From Brevibacterium sp. (GTDB lineage Bacteria; Actinomycetota; Actinomycetes; Actinomycetales; Brevibacteriaceae): a DNA stretch of 36,925 nt. This document shows, one piece after another, positions 1 to 8,069 of this stretch. Within the stretch, counting starts at the first letter, position 1, and the number at the start of each line of letters is the position of its first letter. Made by a program: the position numbers and the translations under genes. Location of the stretch: NCBI RefSeq assembly GCF_022712115.1, contig NZ_JALAHB010000104.1, forward strand, positions 1 to 36,925, read 5' to 3'. The notes beneath the pieces were generated by a model. The model had not been told where the DNA came from. It searched no databases and saw only the letters and a list, made by a program, of their open reading frames with translations.

Positions 1-464
1 CCGCGACGGTGGATCCCACCCGCGCGCACGGCGGGCTGCGGCCGGTGTGGGCGTACGCGCACGTCCCCTTCGACTCGCCGATCGATCCCGCCGAGGCCGT
101 CACCCGGCAGATCGAGCGCTTCGCCCCCGGCTTCCGCGACACCGTCGTGGCCAGCGCCTCCGTCCCGGCCTCCGAGATGGCCGCGCACAACGAGAACCTG
201 GTGGGCGGCGACATCGCCACCGGCACCGTCTCCCTGCTCACGATGGTGGCGCGGCCCGCGCTCACCTGGGATCCGCATCTGGTGAGCCGCTCCGAGGCCG
301 GCGGGGCCGTGGGCGGGCCGGCGGCTGCGGGCTACTACCTGTGTTCGGCCGCGACCACCCCCGGCCCCGGCGTGCACGGCATGAACGGCTGGTTCGCGGC
401 GCGCAGCGCACTCAGGCGGGAGTTCGGCATCCGCGAGCTGCCCTCTCTGTCACCGGAGAGCTGA
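1..464 (+). CDS. FAD-dependent oxidoreductase (phytoene dehydrogenase-like), C-terminal part only
   Basis: The reading frame is open at the left edge, so only the C-terminal ~153 residues are present. They read like the end of the phytoene desaturase/carotenoid-oxidoreductase-like flavoproteins: a DPTRA..G segment followed by VWAYAHVP near the start, an 'E..I..FAPGFRD.V' segment, then 'N.N.VGGDIATG', and a late 'GYYLCSAATTPGPGVHGMNG' stretch that in this family lies at the FAD/substrate site. The GTG at base 9 is internal and not a real start. The substrate cannot be told from this fragment; actinobacterial members are often annotated only as NAD(P)/FAD-dependent oxidoreductases and need not act on carotenoids. 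No other carotenoid gene is visible. The stop lies inside a 19-bp tandem duplication. The gene converges on the HTTM gene, 26 bases away. Confidence 0.8.
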   Translation, partial: ATVDPTRAHGGLRPVWAYAHVPFDSPIDPAEAVTRQIERFAPGFRDTVVASASVPASEMAAHNENLVGGDIATGTVSLLTMVARPALTWDPHLVSRSEAGGAVGGPAAAGYYLCSAATTPGPGVHGMNGWFAARSALRREFGIRELPSLSPES

Positions 465-486
465 GGGGTCACCGGAGGGCTGAGGG
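449..486. repeat. 19-bp tandem duplication over a stop codon
   Basis: Bases 449-467 and 468-486 are two copies of one 19-bp unit (GTCACCGGAG-A/G-GCTGAGGG) with a single A/G difference. The first copy contains the TGA stop of the oxidoreductase gene. The duplicate fills almost all of the gap before the convergent HTTM gene. It looks like a recent slippage or tandem duplication. Confidence 0.85.
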
Positions 487-490
487 AAGC

Positions 491-1342
491 TCAGCTCCCG
501 CTCGCGGCCGGCTGCGGCGCGAGGCCCGGACGCGCCTTCCACAGCACGCGCTCGAGCGGCAGGAACGCCGCCCAGCAGATCACAGTGGGCAGGAAGCTGA
601 TGCCCAGTGACAGGAACGTCGCCAGGTGGAACAGCATGAAGAAGCCCACCGTGAGGTAGAGCCACCTATCCCTGAGGAAGAGAGCGACGGGCGAGAGGAT
701 CTCGACGACGAGCAGGCACCACTGCGCCACGATGAGCAGCCAGGGGAAGGCCAGCGTCCAGCTGATGATCCAGGAGCCCCGCCGCATGATCGCCCACACG
801 AACACCGCGCCGTTGGCCCAGTTGGCGAGGTTCCCGGAGCGCACCCACTTGGACCAGACGGAGAAGAAATAGGTGAGCACCACGGCGATCTGCACGCAGC
901 GCAGGGCCCAGCCGGCGGCCCGGGAAAGCCGGTCGTCCCGGAATCCGGCCGCACCCACCGTGGGCAGCACGACCACCGCGATCATGAGCGCCATGTGGTC
1001 GTGGGCGACGTAGCCGTAGCCCTGCGAGTAGAACATCCAGCACCAGAAGGAGCCCGCCGCGATCCACCCGCTGGTCCGCGGGAGCCGTCCGGTCATCGCG
1101 ACCAGTGAGCTCACCGTCACGATCACGAGGAGGGCGATCGCGCCTGCCTGCGTCACCGGCGGGATGCCGAGCAGCCGCGGCAGCAGCAGCGGCGAGTAGA
1201 CCGCCGGGATGAGGGAGTGCCGCAGGACATCGTTGGACAGCGTCCACACATCCACCAGCACGAAGGCATAGACGATCACGCGGAAGCAGGCCACGCGCGC
1301 CAGCGGGACGGCAGGGAGCAGGAAGCGGAGCACCGGGTTCAC
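491..1342 (-). CDS. HTTM / SdpB-like polytopic membrane protein
   Basis: This 283-residue protein is very hydrophobic, with roughly seven or more predicted membrane segments spread over its length. The segment around residues 99-130 (W.FYSQGYGY..HDHMALM) and the later 'YFFSVWSKW...GNLANW' resemble the HTTM family, the integral-membrane domain related to vitamin-K-dependent gamma-carboxylase and to the SdpB family. That family link is inferred from motif resemblance. Enzymatic activity is not assured, because most bacterial HTTM proteins are uncharacterised and a lumenal carboxylase part is absent here. Its ATG overlaps the stop of the preceding small gene by four bases (ATGA), so the two are probably translationally coupled and may work together. 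It is the last gene of a three-gene minus-strand operon. Confidence 0.7.
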   Translation of the reverse strand: MNPVLRFLLPAVPLARVACFRVIVYAFVLVDVWTLSNDVLRHSLIPAVYSPLLLPRLLGIPPVTQAGAIALLVIVTVSSLVAMTGRLPRTSGWIAAGSFWCWMFYSQGYGYVAHDHMALMIAVVVLPTVGAAGFRDDRLSRAAGWALRCVQIAVVLTYFFSVWSKWVRSGNLANWANGAVFVWAIMRRGSWIISWTLAFPWLLIVAQWCLLVVEILSPVALFLRDRWLYLTVGFFMLFHLATFLSLGISFLPTVICWAAFLPLERVLWKARPGLAPQPAASGS

Positions 1343-1803
1343 GCGGCCCCCACCTTCAGCTCCGCGACCTCGTCGAACGTCGGCTCGCCCACGGCGCGGC
1401 CGTTCTCCAGCTGGTGGACGCGCCGCGTGAGGCGCACCTCCTCGACCGGGGGCGAGTCCGGATGGAGCTTCGCGTAGTTGCGCGCCAGCGGCTCCAGCAG
1501 GGAGGGGTCCCGGCGCAGCTCGCCCAGGTGGGAGTCCAGGTCACCGGGGACGATGCCCACGTTCCCGTGCGAGATGCCGACGGCCCGGAACTCCTCCTCG
1601 CCCTCGAACCTCATCTCCAGGACGGTCCGGGAGACCGTCGCGTCGAGGTCCCTGGCGGCGGAGTACTGCGAGAGGGAGCCGAGCGGGAACCAGTCGTTCG
1701 TGTCCAGCGCCTGTCCGCCGCAGAGGATGCCGAAGGCGAGAGCGGCCGCTCCCACCCGCCAGCCGACGGAGATCCTGTTCATGGGCACTGTCATGCCCCG
1801 CAT
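1339..1803 (-). CDS. Small exported or membrane-anchored protein paired with the HTTM gene
   Basis: This protein of up to 154 residues has an N-terminal hydrophobic segment (from MNRISVGW to about FGILCGG) followed by a polar domain, so it should sit outside the membrane, anchored or cleaved. The soluble part begins with DTNDWFPLGSLSQYS and ends in a charged stretch 'VHQLENGRAVGEPTFDEVAELKV'. I recognise no enzyme domain. The start is uncertain: ATGs at 1803, 1794 and 1782 are in frame and none has a convincing Shine-Dalgarno sequence; 1782 would begin right at the signal-like segment. The gene starts 13 bases after the acyltransferase stop and overlaps the HTTM gene by four bases, so it is the middle member of the operon. 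The tight coupling suggests an accessory subunit or substrate of the HTTM protein, which is inference. Confidence 0.65.
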   Translation of the reverse strand: MRGMTVPMNRISVGWRVGAAALAFGILCGGQALDTNDWFPLGSLSQYSAARDLDATVSRTVLEMRFEGEEEFRAVGISHGNVGIVPGDLDSHLGELRRDPSLLEPLARNYAKLHPDSPPVEEVRLTRRVHQLENGRAVGEPTFDEVAELKVGAA

Positions 1804-1816
1804 CGTACAACGGGCT

Positions 1817-2929
1817 TCAGGCGTGCCCCGGCGGAGGCGGGGGCGCCGGCACGGGGGCGTTGCGCGGCACCTCGCCGAAGGCCACGCGGAGCACGGGCAC
1901 CTTGAGCGCCGCCCACGTCACCGCCGTGCAGAGCAGCGCGTAGACGAGGGGGAGCACGAGGCCGTGGACGAGGACGGCCGGGACGGAGTCCGGCACCCCG
2001 ATCCAGTCGCGGAAGGTGTACACGCACAGCGGGTGCAGGAGGAACACGCCGAACGAGTACGGGTAGAGGCGGCGCAGGCCCAGATAGCCGCGCCCGTCCG
2101 CGTCGAACAGCCGGTGGAGGAGGAGGTACCCGGAGAGGCTCATCACGACCACCGTGGGCGAGAGGTACTCGTACACCGCCGTCCACGGCGCGGCCCCGGG
2201 TCCCAGCCCCGCCCAGAGGATCGTCACCGCCACGGCGGCGAGGAAGACGAGCGCGGCCCACACCACCTGCGCCCCGCGCAGCAGGTGATCGCGCATGATC
2301 CAGCCCAACAGGTAGTAGCCCATGAGAGGGAGGAACCGCGTGGCGATGTTGGGGTCGCCCACGTCGAAGACGTAGCTGGCGAAGTGGTCGAGCATGCCGA
2401 TGCCCAGCAGGATCGCTGCGGTGCCCCACTGCGCGCGCCGGGAGCCGTGGACGGTGAGCTGGCGCATGAACGGCGTCAGCAGCGTGAGGACGGCGAGCAC
2501 GTAGAGGAAGTAGAGCTGGACGAAGGGGGACCCGGTGAGGATCGCGAGGACCGGGTTCCAGCCCGTCTCGTAGCCGGACATGGCGAAGAGCCGGTAGGGG
2601 ATGTAGACGCCGGTCCACACCACCAGCGGGACGAAGATCCGCCAGAAGCGCTTGGAGAGGAACTCCCGCGGGCTGCCGCCCTTGGCCGGGTCCAGGGCGA
2701 GCGCACCGGAGATCATGAGGAAGACCGGCACGGACCACCGTGAGGCGCTGTCGATCACGTTCGCGATCCACCACGCCTCGGAGCCGTGTTCGGCGAAGCG
2801 CGTGCCCACCGTGTCGGCGATCGTGTGGATCGCGATGACCGCGAGGATCGCGAGGGTGCGGGCGGGGTTCATCCACTGCGTGGACCGCGGAGGCGGACCC
2901 ACCTCGTCGATCCTGTCGATCAGAGCCAT
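1817..2929 (-). CDS. Acyltransferase family 3 membrane protein (OafA/WecH-like)
   Basis: This 370-residue protein carries about ten membrane segments and resembles acyltransferase-3: the N-terminal 'NPARTLAILAVIAIHTIADT' with the family's conserved His in the first helix, then 'WSVPVFLMISGALAL', 'FWRIFVPLVVW', and the late 'YSFGVFLLHPL' segment. Such enzymes usually O- or N-acetylate surface polysaccharide or other envelope molecules on the outer face; the acceptor here is unknown. I start at the ATG at 2929 because the longer frame runs back across the divergent valS promoter and its extra residues are unlike the family. The upstream sequence has no clear ribosome site, and a weak -10-like CAATGT lies 8 bases before the ATG, so a leaderless message is possible. 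It is the first gene of the operon with the small exported protein and the HTTM protein. Confidence 0.8.
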   Translation of the reverse strand: MALIDRIDEVGPPPRSTQWMNPARTLAILAVIAIHTIADTVGTRFAEHGSEAWWIANVIDSASRWSVPVFLMISGALALDPAKGGSPREFLSKRFWRIFVPLVVWTGVYIPYRLFAMSGYETGWNPVLAILTGSPFVQLYFLYVLAVLTLLTPFMRQLTVHGSRRAQWGTAAILLGIGMLDHFASYVFDVGDPNIATRFLPLMGYYLLGWIMRDHLLRGAQVVWAALVFLAAVAVTILWAGLGPGAAPWTAVYEYLSPTVVVMSLSGYLLLHRLFDADGRGYLGLRRLYPYSFGVFLLHPLCVYTFRDWIGVPDSVPAVLVHGLVLPLVYALLCTAVTWAALKVPVLRVAFGEVPRNAPVPAPPPPPGHA

Positions 2930-3001
2930 GGCTGCAACATTGCCACGGAAGCACCGCCCGGGGCCACGCGGGCACCGGTCCGGCGGCATGCGGCGCTGTG
3001 G

Positions 3002-3007
3002 GACAAT
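3002..3007 (+). promoter_or_regulatory. valS -10 element; leaderless start predicted
   Basis: GACAAT, preceded by an extended TGTGG, lies 7 bases before the valS ATG. Transcription would begin at or within a base or so of the A of the start codon, and no Shine-Dalgarno sequence is present. No good -35 is visible. The interval to the divergent acyltransferase start is only 85 bases. Confidence 0.55.
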
Positions 3008-3014
3008 CGCACGC

Positions 3015-5687
3015 ATGACGATTCCCGAATCCAGCACACACGACACGGTGCATCTTCCGGCCAAGCCCGCGCTCGAGGGCCTCAAGGACAAGTGGGACTC
3101 CCGGTGGCAGTCCGAGGGCACCTACGCCTTCGACCCGGACACCACCCGCGAGGCCGTCTACTCGATCGACACTCCCCCGCCCACCGCCTCGGGTTCGCTC
3201 CACGTGGGACACGTCTTCTCCTACACGCAGACGGACGTCATCGCCCGGTACCAGCGGATGACCGGCAAGAACGTCTTCTACCCGCTGGGCTGGGACGACA
3301 ACGGCCTGCCCACGGAGCGCCGCGTGCAGAACTACTACGGCGTCACCTGCGACCCGCAGCTGCCGTACGACCCGGACTTCACCCCTCCGGCCAAGCCCGC
3401 CAGGAACGCGCGGGACTTCGTCAAGGTCTCCCGTCAGAACTTCATCGAGCTCTGCCTCACCCTCTCCGCGGAGGACGAGAAGGTCTTCGAGGATCTGTTC
3501 CGGACAGTGGGGCTCTCCGTCGACTGGAAGTACACCTACCGGACGATCGACGACTCATCCCGCGCGCTGTCCCAGCGGGCCTTCCTCGATGACCTGGCGA
3601 GCGGCAACGCCTACTCGCAGGACGCGCCCACCATGTGGGACGTGACGTTCGGCACAGCCGTGGCGCAGGCCGAGCTCGAGGACCGGGAGAAGGAGGGCGC
3701 CTATCACCGGGTGAACTTCTATCCGGCCGCCGGGGACGGCACCGCGGATCTGAATGCCGAACCCATCGTCATCCTCACCTCGCGGCCGGAGCTCATCCCC
3801 GCCGTCGTCGCGCTCGTCGCCCACCCCGACGACGAGCGCTACCGGCCGCACTTCGGCACGACGGTGGTCTCCCCGCTGTTCGGCGTCGCGGTGGAGGTGC
3901 GGTCCCACGAGCTCGCGAAGTCCGACAAGGGCACGGGCATCGCCATGGTCTGCACGTTCGGCGACCTCACGGACGTGACCTGGTGGCGCGAGCTCGACCT
4001 GCCCACCCGCGCCGTCATCACCCGCGACGGCCGCCTCGCCCGGGAGACCCCGGCATGGATCGCGGACTCCCCCAAGGCGGATGCGGCTGAGCTCTACGGC
4101 CGGCTGGCCGGCAAGACCACCTTCTCCGCCCGCAAGGAGATCGTCGATCTGCTCCGCGAGTCCGGCGACCTCATCGGCGAACCGGAGCCCATCACGCACC
4201 CCGTGCCGTTCTACGAGAAGGGCGACAAGCCGCTCGAGGTCGTCACCTCCCGGCAGTGGTACATCCGCAACGGCGGCCGCTCCGCCCAGCTGCGCGAGGA
4301 GCTGCTGGCCCGCGGCCGCGAGGTCGAGTGGTACCCCGGCTACATGCGGTCCCGCTACGAGAACTGGGTCGAGGGACTCAACGGCGACTGGCTGGTGAGC
4401 CGTCAGCGCTACTTCGGCGTCGCCATCCCGCTCTGGTACTCCCTGGACGCGGACGGCACCCCGGACTACGAGAACCCGATCGTGCCCGCTCCGGAGCAGC
4501 TGCCCGTGGACCCGCAGGCCCAGGCACCGGCCGGCTACGAGGAGGCGCAGCGGGACCAGCCGGGCGGCTTCACCGCGGATCCGGACGTGCTGGACACGTG
4601 GGCGACCTCCTCGCTCACCCCGCAGCTCGTCACCGGCTGGAAGCGCGACGAGGACCTCAACGCCTGCACCTTCCCCATGGACCTGCGACCGCAGGGACAC
4701 GACATCATCCGCACCTGGCTGTTCTCCACCATGGTCCGGGCGAACTCCCTGTGCGACTCCGTGCCGTGGCGTCGCACCGCGCTGTCCGGGTGGATCCTCG
4801 ACCCGGACCGCAAGAAGATGTCGAAGTCCAAGGGCAATGTGGTCGTGCCCTCGGACATCCTCGCGGAGTCCAAGCCCGGATTCGGGCCGGACGCCGTGCG
4901 CTACTGGGCCGCGAGCGCCAAGTTCGGCGCGGACACCGCCTACGACACGGCGCAGATGCAGATCGGCCGCCGCCTGGCGATGAAGCTGCTCAACGCCTCG
5001 AAGTTCGCGCTCGCCCAGGGTGTGCACTCCGGCCTGGTGGGCCGGACGGACCTCGTGACGGAATCCCTCGACGCCTCCGTGCTCGCACAGCTGAGGACCG
5101 TCGTCGAGGAGTGCGGCACCCGCATGGCCGACTACGACGGCGCCCACGCGCTGCGCCTGGCGGAGTCCTTCTTCTGGGACTTCACGGACGACTACGTCGA
5201 ACTCGTCAAGGACCGCGCGTACGGGGCCCGGGGCGAGGCCGGCCAGCTCTCCGCCCATGCCACGCTGGCCACCGCGCTGGACGTCCTGCTGCGGCTCTTC
5301 GCGCCGTTCATGCCGTTCGTCACGGAGGAGGTCTGGTCCTGGTGGCGCACCGGCAGCGTGCACCGCGCCGCCTGGCCCACCACCGGGGACGTCTCCGCCC
5401 CCGAGGCGGAGGAGGGCCTGCTGCCCCGCGTCGCCGCTGTCCTGGGCGAGGTCCGCAAGGCCAAGACCGAGGCCAAGGCCTCGCAGAAGACCCGCATCGA
5501 GTCCGCGGTGCTCACGGCACCCGCCGCCGTGCTGGCCGCCTTCGAGGCCGCTCGCGGGGATCTGCTCGCCGCCGGACGCGTGGAGGCGCTCACCACCGCC
5601 GAGGCCGCGGCGGGGGCCTCCGGCGAAGGCACGGACGCGGAGGCCGTCACTGTCACGGACGTGGTGTTCGAGGCCAAGGCGGAGTGA
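3015..5687 (+). CDS. valS: Valine--tRNA ligase
   Basis: ValS charges tRNA-Val with valine in the cytoplasm and edits mischarged threonine. The 890-residue protein has the class I HIGH-type motif HVGH at residues 63-66, following TPPPTASGSL, and KMSKS at 601-605. The CP1 editing domain lies in the first half, followed by the anticodon-binding domain. 'WDDNGLPTERRVQNYYGV' is typical of the archaeal/rickettsial-like ValRS subgroup rather than the E. coli type, and the protein is shorter than the 951-residue E. coli enzyme. The C-terminal tail (LPRVAAVLGEVRKAKTEAK...) is a short arm. The start at 3015 is chosen because the N-terminus from there matches the family, and a much longer upstream extension overlaps the divergent gene. 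A strong terminator follows. Essential housekeeping gene. Confidence 0.97.
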   Translation: MTIPESSTHDTVHLPAKPALEGLKDKWDSRWQSEGTYAFDPDTTREAVYSIDTPPPTASGSLHVGHVFSYTQTDVIARYQRMTGKNVFYPLGWDDNGLPTERRVQNYYGVTCDPQLPYDPDFTPPAKPARNARDFVKVSRQNFIELCLTLSAEDEKVFEDLFRTVGLSVDWKYTYRTIDDSSRALSQRAFLDDLASGNAYSQDAPTMWDVTFGTAVAQAELEDREKEGAYHRVNFYPAAGDGTADLNAEPIVILTSRPELIPAVVALVAHPDDERYRPHFGTTVVSPLFGVAVEVRSHELAKSDKGTGIAMVCTFGDLTDVTWWRELDLPTRAVITRDGRLARETPAWIADSPKADAAELYGRLAGKTTFSARKEIVDLLRESGDLIGEPEPITHPVPFYEKGDKPLEVVTSRQWYIRNGGRSAQLREELLARGREVEWYPGYMRSRYENWVEGLNGDWLVSRQRYFGVAIPLWYSLDADGTPDYENPIVPAPEQLPVDPQAQAPAGYEEAQRDQPGGFTADPDVLDTWATSSLTPQLVTGWKRDEDLNACTFPMDLRPQGHDIIRTWLFSTMVRANSLCDSVPWRRTALSGWILDPDRKKMSKSKGNVVVPSDILAESKPGFGPDAVRYWAASAKFGADTAYDTAQMQIGRRLAMKLLNASKFALAQGVHSGLVGRTDLVTESLDASVLAQLRTVVEECGTRMADYDGAHALRLAESFFWDFTDDYVELVKDRAYGARGEAGQLSAHATLATALDVLLRLFAPFMPFVTEEVWSWWRTGSVHRAAWPTTGDVSAPEAEEGLLPRVAAVLGEVRKAKTEAKASQKTRIESAVLTAPAAVLAAFEAARGDLLAAGRVEALTTAEAAAGASGEGTDAEAVTVTDVVFEAKAE

Positions 5688-5770
5688 CGCGGCCTCCCGT
5701 GTGCGGCGCGCGGCGGTGACGGATCTGCCACACCGCCGGCGGCGGGCCGGCTGCCGGGGAGGACTACGCT

Positions 5771-5805
5771 GAGGGGCGGAGCAGGGGGAACCTGCTCCGC
5801 CCCTC
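5771..5805 (+). terminator. Terminator after valS
   Basis: A perfect 15-bp inverted repeat (GAGGGGCGGAGCAGG and its complement) encloses the 5-base loop GGGAA and is followed by GTCCTT. It sits 83 bases after the valS stop and 66 before the AIM24 gene. Confidence 0.8.
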
Positions 5806-5871
5806 GTCCTTCCCGTCACCACGCCCTGCCGGTCCGGCACGCGGCGCACCCATACACAGAGGAGACCTCAG

Positions 5872-6537
5872 ATGCGCTCTGAGCTGTTCGCCAAGAGGAA
5901 CGCAGAGATCCAGTCCACCGAACGCTGGACCCTGCAGTCGCAGAAGATGCTGCGCACTCTCGTCACGCCGCAGACCCCGGTCGTCGCCACGAAGGGTGCG
6001 ATGGTCGCCTATCAGGGCAGCGTGCAGTTCAAGCATCAGGGCTCCGGCTCTGTGGGGAACTTCCTCAAGAAGCAGATGACCGGCGAGGACACCCCCATGA
6101 TGCGCGCGGAGGGCCAGGGCGAGGTGTTCTTCGCCCGCAACGCGGCCAACATCTTCATGATGCAGCTGGAGGGGCAGAACGACGCGCTGAGCGTCAACTC
6201 CCAGTCGCTGCTGGCCTACGACCCCACCCTGAATGACGACATCCGCAGGGTGAAGGGGCTCGGTGCGCTGGCCTCGGGCGCGGGCCTGTTCAACGTGGTG
6301 CTCTCCGGGCACGGCATGGCCGCGATCGCGTGCCAGGGGGATCCGCTCGTGCTCGACTGCTCCCAGCAGCCCACCTTCGTCGATCCGCAGGCCGCGGTGT
6401 GCTGGTCCGCGAACCTCAGCCCGGACATCCACACGGACGTCTCCCTCGGCTCGTTCGTGGGCCGCGGTTCCGGGGAGAGCGTGCAGATGCGCTTCCACGG
6501 TCCCGGCTTCGTGGTGGTGCAGCCCTCCGAACTCTGA
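5872..6537 (+). CDS. AIM24 family protein
   Basis: This 221-residue protein has the all-beta AIM24/TIGR00266-like fold signature: 'VATKGAMVAYQGSVQFKHQG' near residues 38-57, glycine-rich turns ('GQGEVFFARNAANIF'), 'FNVVLSGHGMAAIACQGDP' and 'SANLSPDIHTDVS'. The family is named after a yeast mitochondrial protein needed for normal cristae organisation; bacterial members have no settled biochemical role. No signal peptide or membrane helix is seen, so it is probably cytoplasmic. The ATG at 5872 has a good ribosome site (GAGGAGACC). The gene is monocistronic: a terminator lies upstream and another downstream, shared with the convergent clpX. Confidence 0.85.
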   Translation: MRSELFAKRNAEIQSTERWTLQSQKMLRTLVTPQTPVVATKGAMVAYQGSVQFKHQGSGSVGNFLKKQMTGEDTPMMRAEGQGEVFFARNAANIFMMQLEGQNDALSVNSQSLLAYDPTLNDDIRRVKGLGALASGAGLFNVVLSGHGMAAIACQGDPLVLDCSQQPTFVDPQAAVCWSANLSPDIHTDVSLGSFVGRGSGESVQMRFHGPGFVVVQPSEL

Positions 6538-6586
6538 GGACCCTCACGGGAGCCGGACCCGCCGAGGCCCGCCCGGAACCCGCAGG

Positions 6587-6615
6587 GCCCCGACCGTCCT
6601 GGAGACGGTCGGGGC
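6587..6615. terminator. Bidirectional terminator between AIM24 and clpX genes
   Basis: GCCCCGACCGTC and its exact complement surround the loop CTGGA. The hairpin lies between the convergent AIM24 and clpX stops and can serve both strands. Confidence 0.8.
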
Positions 6616-6630
6616 TCTCGCGCTCTGTGC

Positions 6631-7905
6631 TCAGGCGCTCTTGCGGCGCGGGGACGTGCGCTTCGCCGGTGCCTGCTTGGGCACGATCGTGGGGGCGACG
6701 TTGTCCTCCACCGTGTCCTTCGTGACGACCACACGGTCCACGTCGTCACGCGAGGGGATCTCGAACATGACCGGCTGGAGGACCTCCTCCATGATCGAGC
6801 GCAGTCCGCGAGCTCCGGTGCCGCGGAGCAGCGCGAGGTCCGCGATCGCGTCGAGGGCCTCCTCCTCGAACACCAGCTCCACGCCGTCGAACTCGAACAT
6901 CCGCTGGTACTGCTTGATGAGCGCATTGCGCGGGCCCGTGAGGATCTGGATGAGCGCGGCGCGATCCAGCTCCCCCACCGTCGCGAGCACAGGCAGACGG
7001 CCGATGAACTCCGGGATCAGGCCGAACTTGTGCAGGTCCTCCGGCTGGAGCTCCGCGAAGACGTCCTCCTGATCGTCCTTGGACTGGATGAGCGCACCGA
7101 ACCCGATCCCGTGCTTGCCCCGGCGGGAGGAGATGATCTCCTCCAGTCCGGCGAAGGCTCCGGCGACGATGAACAGGACGTTCGTCGTGTCGATGGTGAG
7201 GAACTCCTGGTGCGGGTGCTTCCGGCCGCCCTGCGGAGGCACCGCCGCCTCCGTGCCCTCGAGGATCTTCAGCAGCGCCTGCTGGACGCCCTCGCCGGAC
7301 ACGTCACGGGTGATCGAGGGGTTCTCCGACTTGCGGGCCACCTTGTCGATCTCGTCGATGTAGATGATGCCCTTCTGGGCCTTCTCGATGTCGAAGTCCG
7401 CGGCCTGGATGAGCTTGAGGAGGATGTTCTCCACGTCCTCACCCACATAGCCGGCCTCCGTGAGCGCCGTGGCGTCCGCCACGGCGAAGGGCACGTCCAG
7501 CTTCTTCGCCAGGGTCTGCGCGAGGTAGGTCTTGCCGGATCCCGTGGGGCCCACCATGAGGATGTTGGACTTCGCGATCTCCACGTCGTCCTCGGAGGCC
7601 TCCGCCTGGGAGCGGATGCGCTTGTAGTGGTTGTACACGGCGACGGCGAGGGCGCGCTTGGCCGGCTCCTGGCCCACGACGTACTCCTCCAGGAAGTCGA
7701 AGATCTCCCGCGGTGTGGGGAGCGCCCCCTCACCCGCCTCCTCGACCGCCTGGTTGAGCTCCTCCTCGATGATCTCGTTGCAGAGCCCTATGCACTCGTC
7801 GCAGATGTATACCCCGGGTCCGGCGATGAGCTTCCGGACCTGCTTCTGCGACTTGCCGCAGAAATTGCACTTGAGGAGTTCCGCTCCCTCTGCACTGCGC
7901 GCCAC
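6631..7905 (-). CDS. clpX: ATP-dependent Clp protease ATP-binding subunit ClpX
   Basis: ClpX is the AAA+ unfoldase that recognises tagged or damaged proteins and feeds them into the ClpP chamber. The 424-residue protein is full length. It has the N-terminal zinc-binding domain with Cys13, Cys16, Cys35 and Cys38, Walker A GPTGSGKT at 119-126, Walker B 'IIYIDEIDK', the ClpP-binding IGF loop in 'HGIGFGA', and the sensor/R-finger C-terminal domain. The C-terminus ends in a basic tail ([13 protein letters not shown]). The start codon is GTG with GGGAGG about ten bases upstream. A promoter with good -35 and -10 elements lies in the 164-base gap after clpP2, so clpX can be expressed separately from clpP1P2. 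It is convergent with the AIM24 gene. Confidence 0.98.
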   Translation of the reverse strand: MARSAEGAELLKCNFCGKSQKQVRKLIAGPGVYICDECIGLCNEIIEEELNQAVEEAGEGALPTPREIFDFLEEYVVGQEPAKRALAVAVYNHYKRIRSQAEASEDDVEIAKSNILMVGPTGSGKTYLAQTLAKKLDVPFAVADATALTEAGYVGEDVENILLKLIQAADFDIEKAQKGIIYIDEIDKVARKSENPSITRDVSGEGVQQALLKILEGTEAAVPPQGGRKHPHQEFLTIDTTNVLFIVAGAFAGLEEIISSRRGKHGIGFGALIQSKDDQEDVFAELQPEDLHKFGLIPEFIGRLPVLATVGELDRAALIQILTGPRNALIKQYQRMFEFDGVELVFEEEALDAIADLALLRGTGARGLRSIMEEVLQPVMFEIPSRDDVDRVVVTKDTVEDNVAPTIVPKQAPAKRTSPRRKSA

Positions 7906-7938
7906 TTCTCACTGCCTCCCTGGAAGCTCCGTGCCTCC

Positions 7939-7967
7939 AAGATACTCCGCTGTCTCGTTGGTCCCAA
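7939..7967 (-). promoter_or_regulatory. clpX promoter
   Basis: On the minus strand TTGGGA (7967-7962) and TATCTT (7944-7939) are 17 bases apart. Transcription would start near 7932, about 27 bases before the GTG of clpX. Confidence 0.6.
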
Positions 7968-8069
7968 GCATCCCACAGGCCACGGACGCACACGCGCCGG
8001 ACGGCTCCTGGCGTGTCATCGCCCGGATCCGTCCGGCGCGGGGCCGCGGTCCGTGCCGCAGACGGGCGC

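Noticed and set aside
1478..2743. 421-codon plus-strand frame opposite the acyltransferase and small exported gene
   Set aside because: Composition dominated by Arg, Glu, His and Gly from complementary GC-rich codons; the minus-strand genes explain the region.
3555..5849. 764-codon minus-strand open frame opposite valS
   Set aside because: It mirrors valS codon by codon in a GC-rich genome, has no ribosome site and encodes an Arg/Gly/Ala/His-rich sequence like no family.
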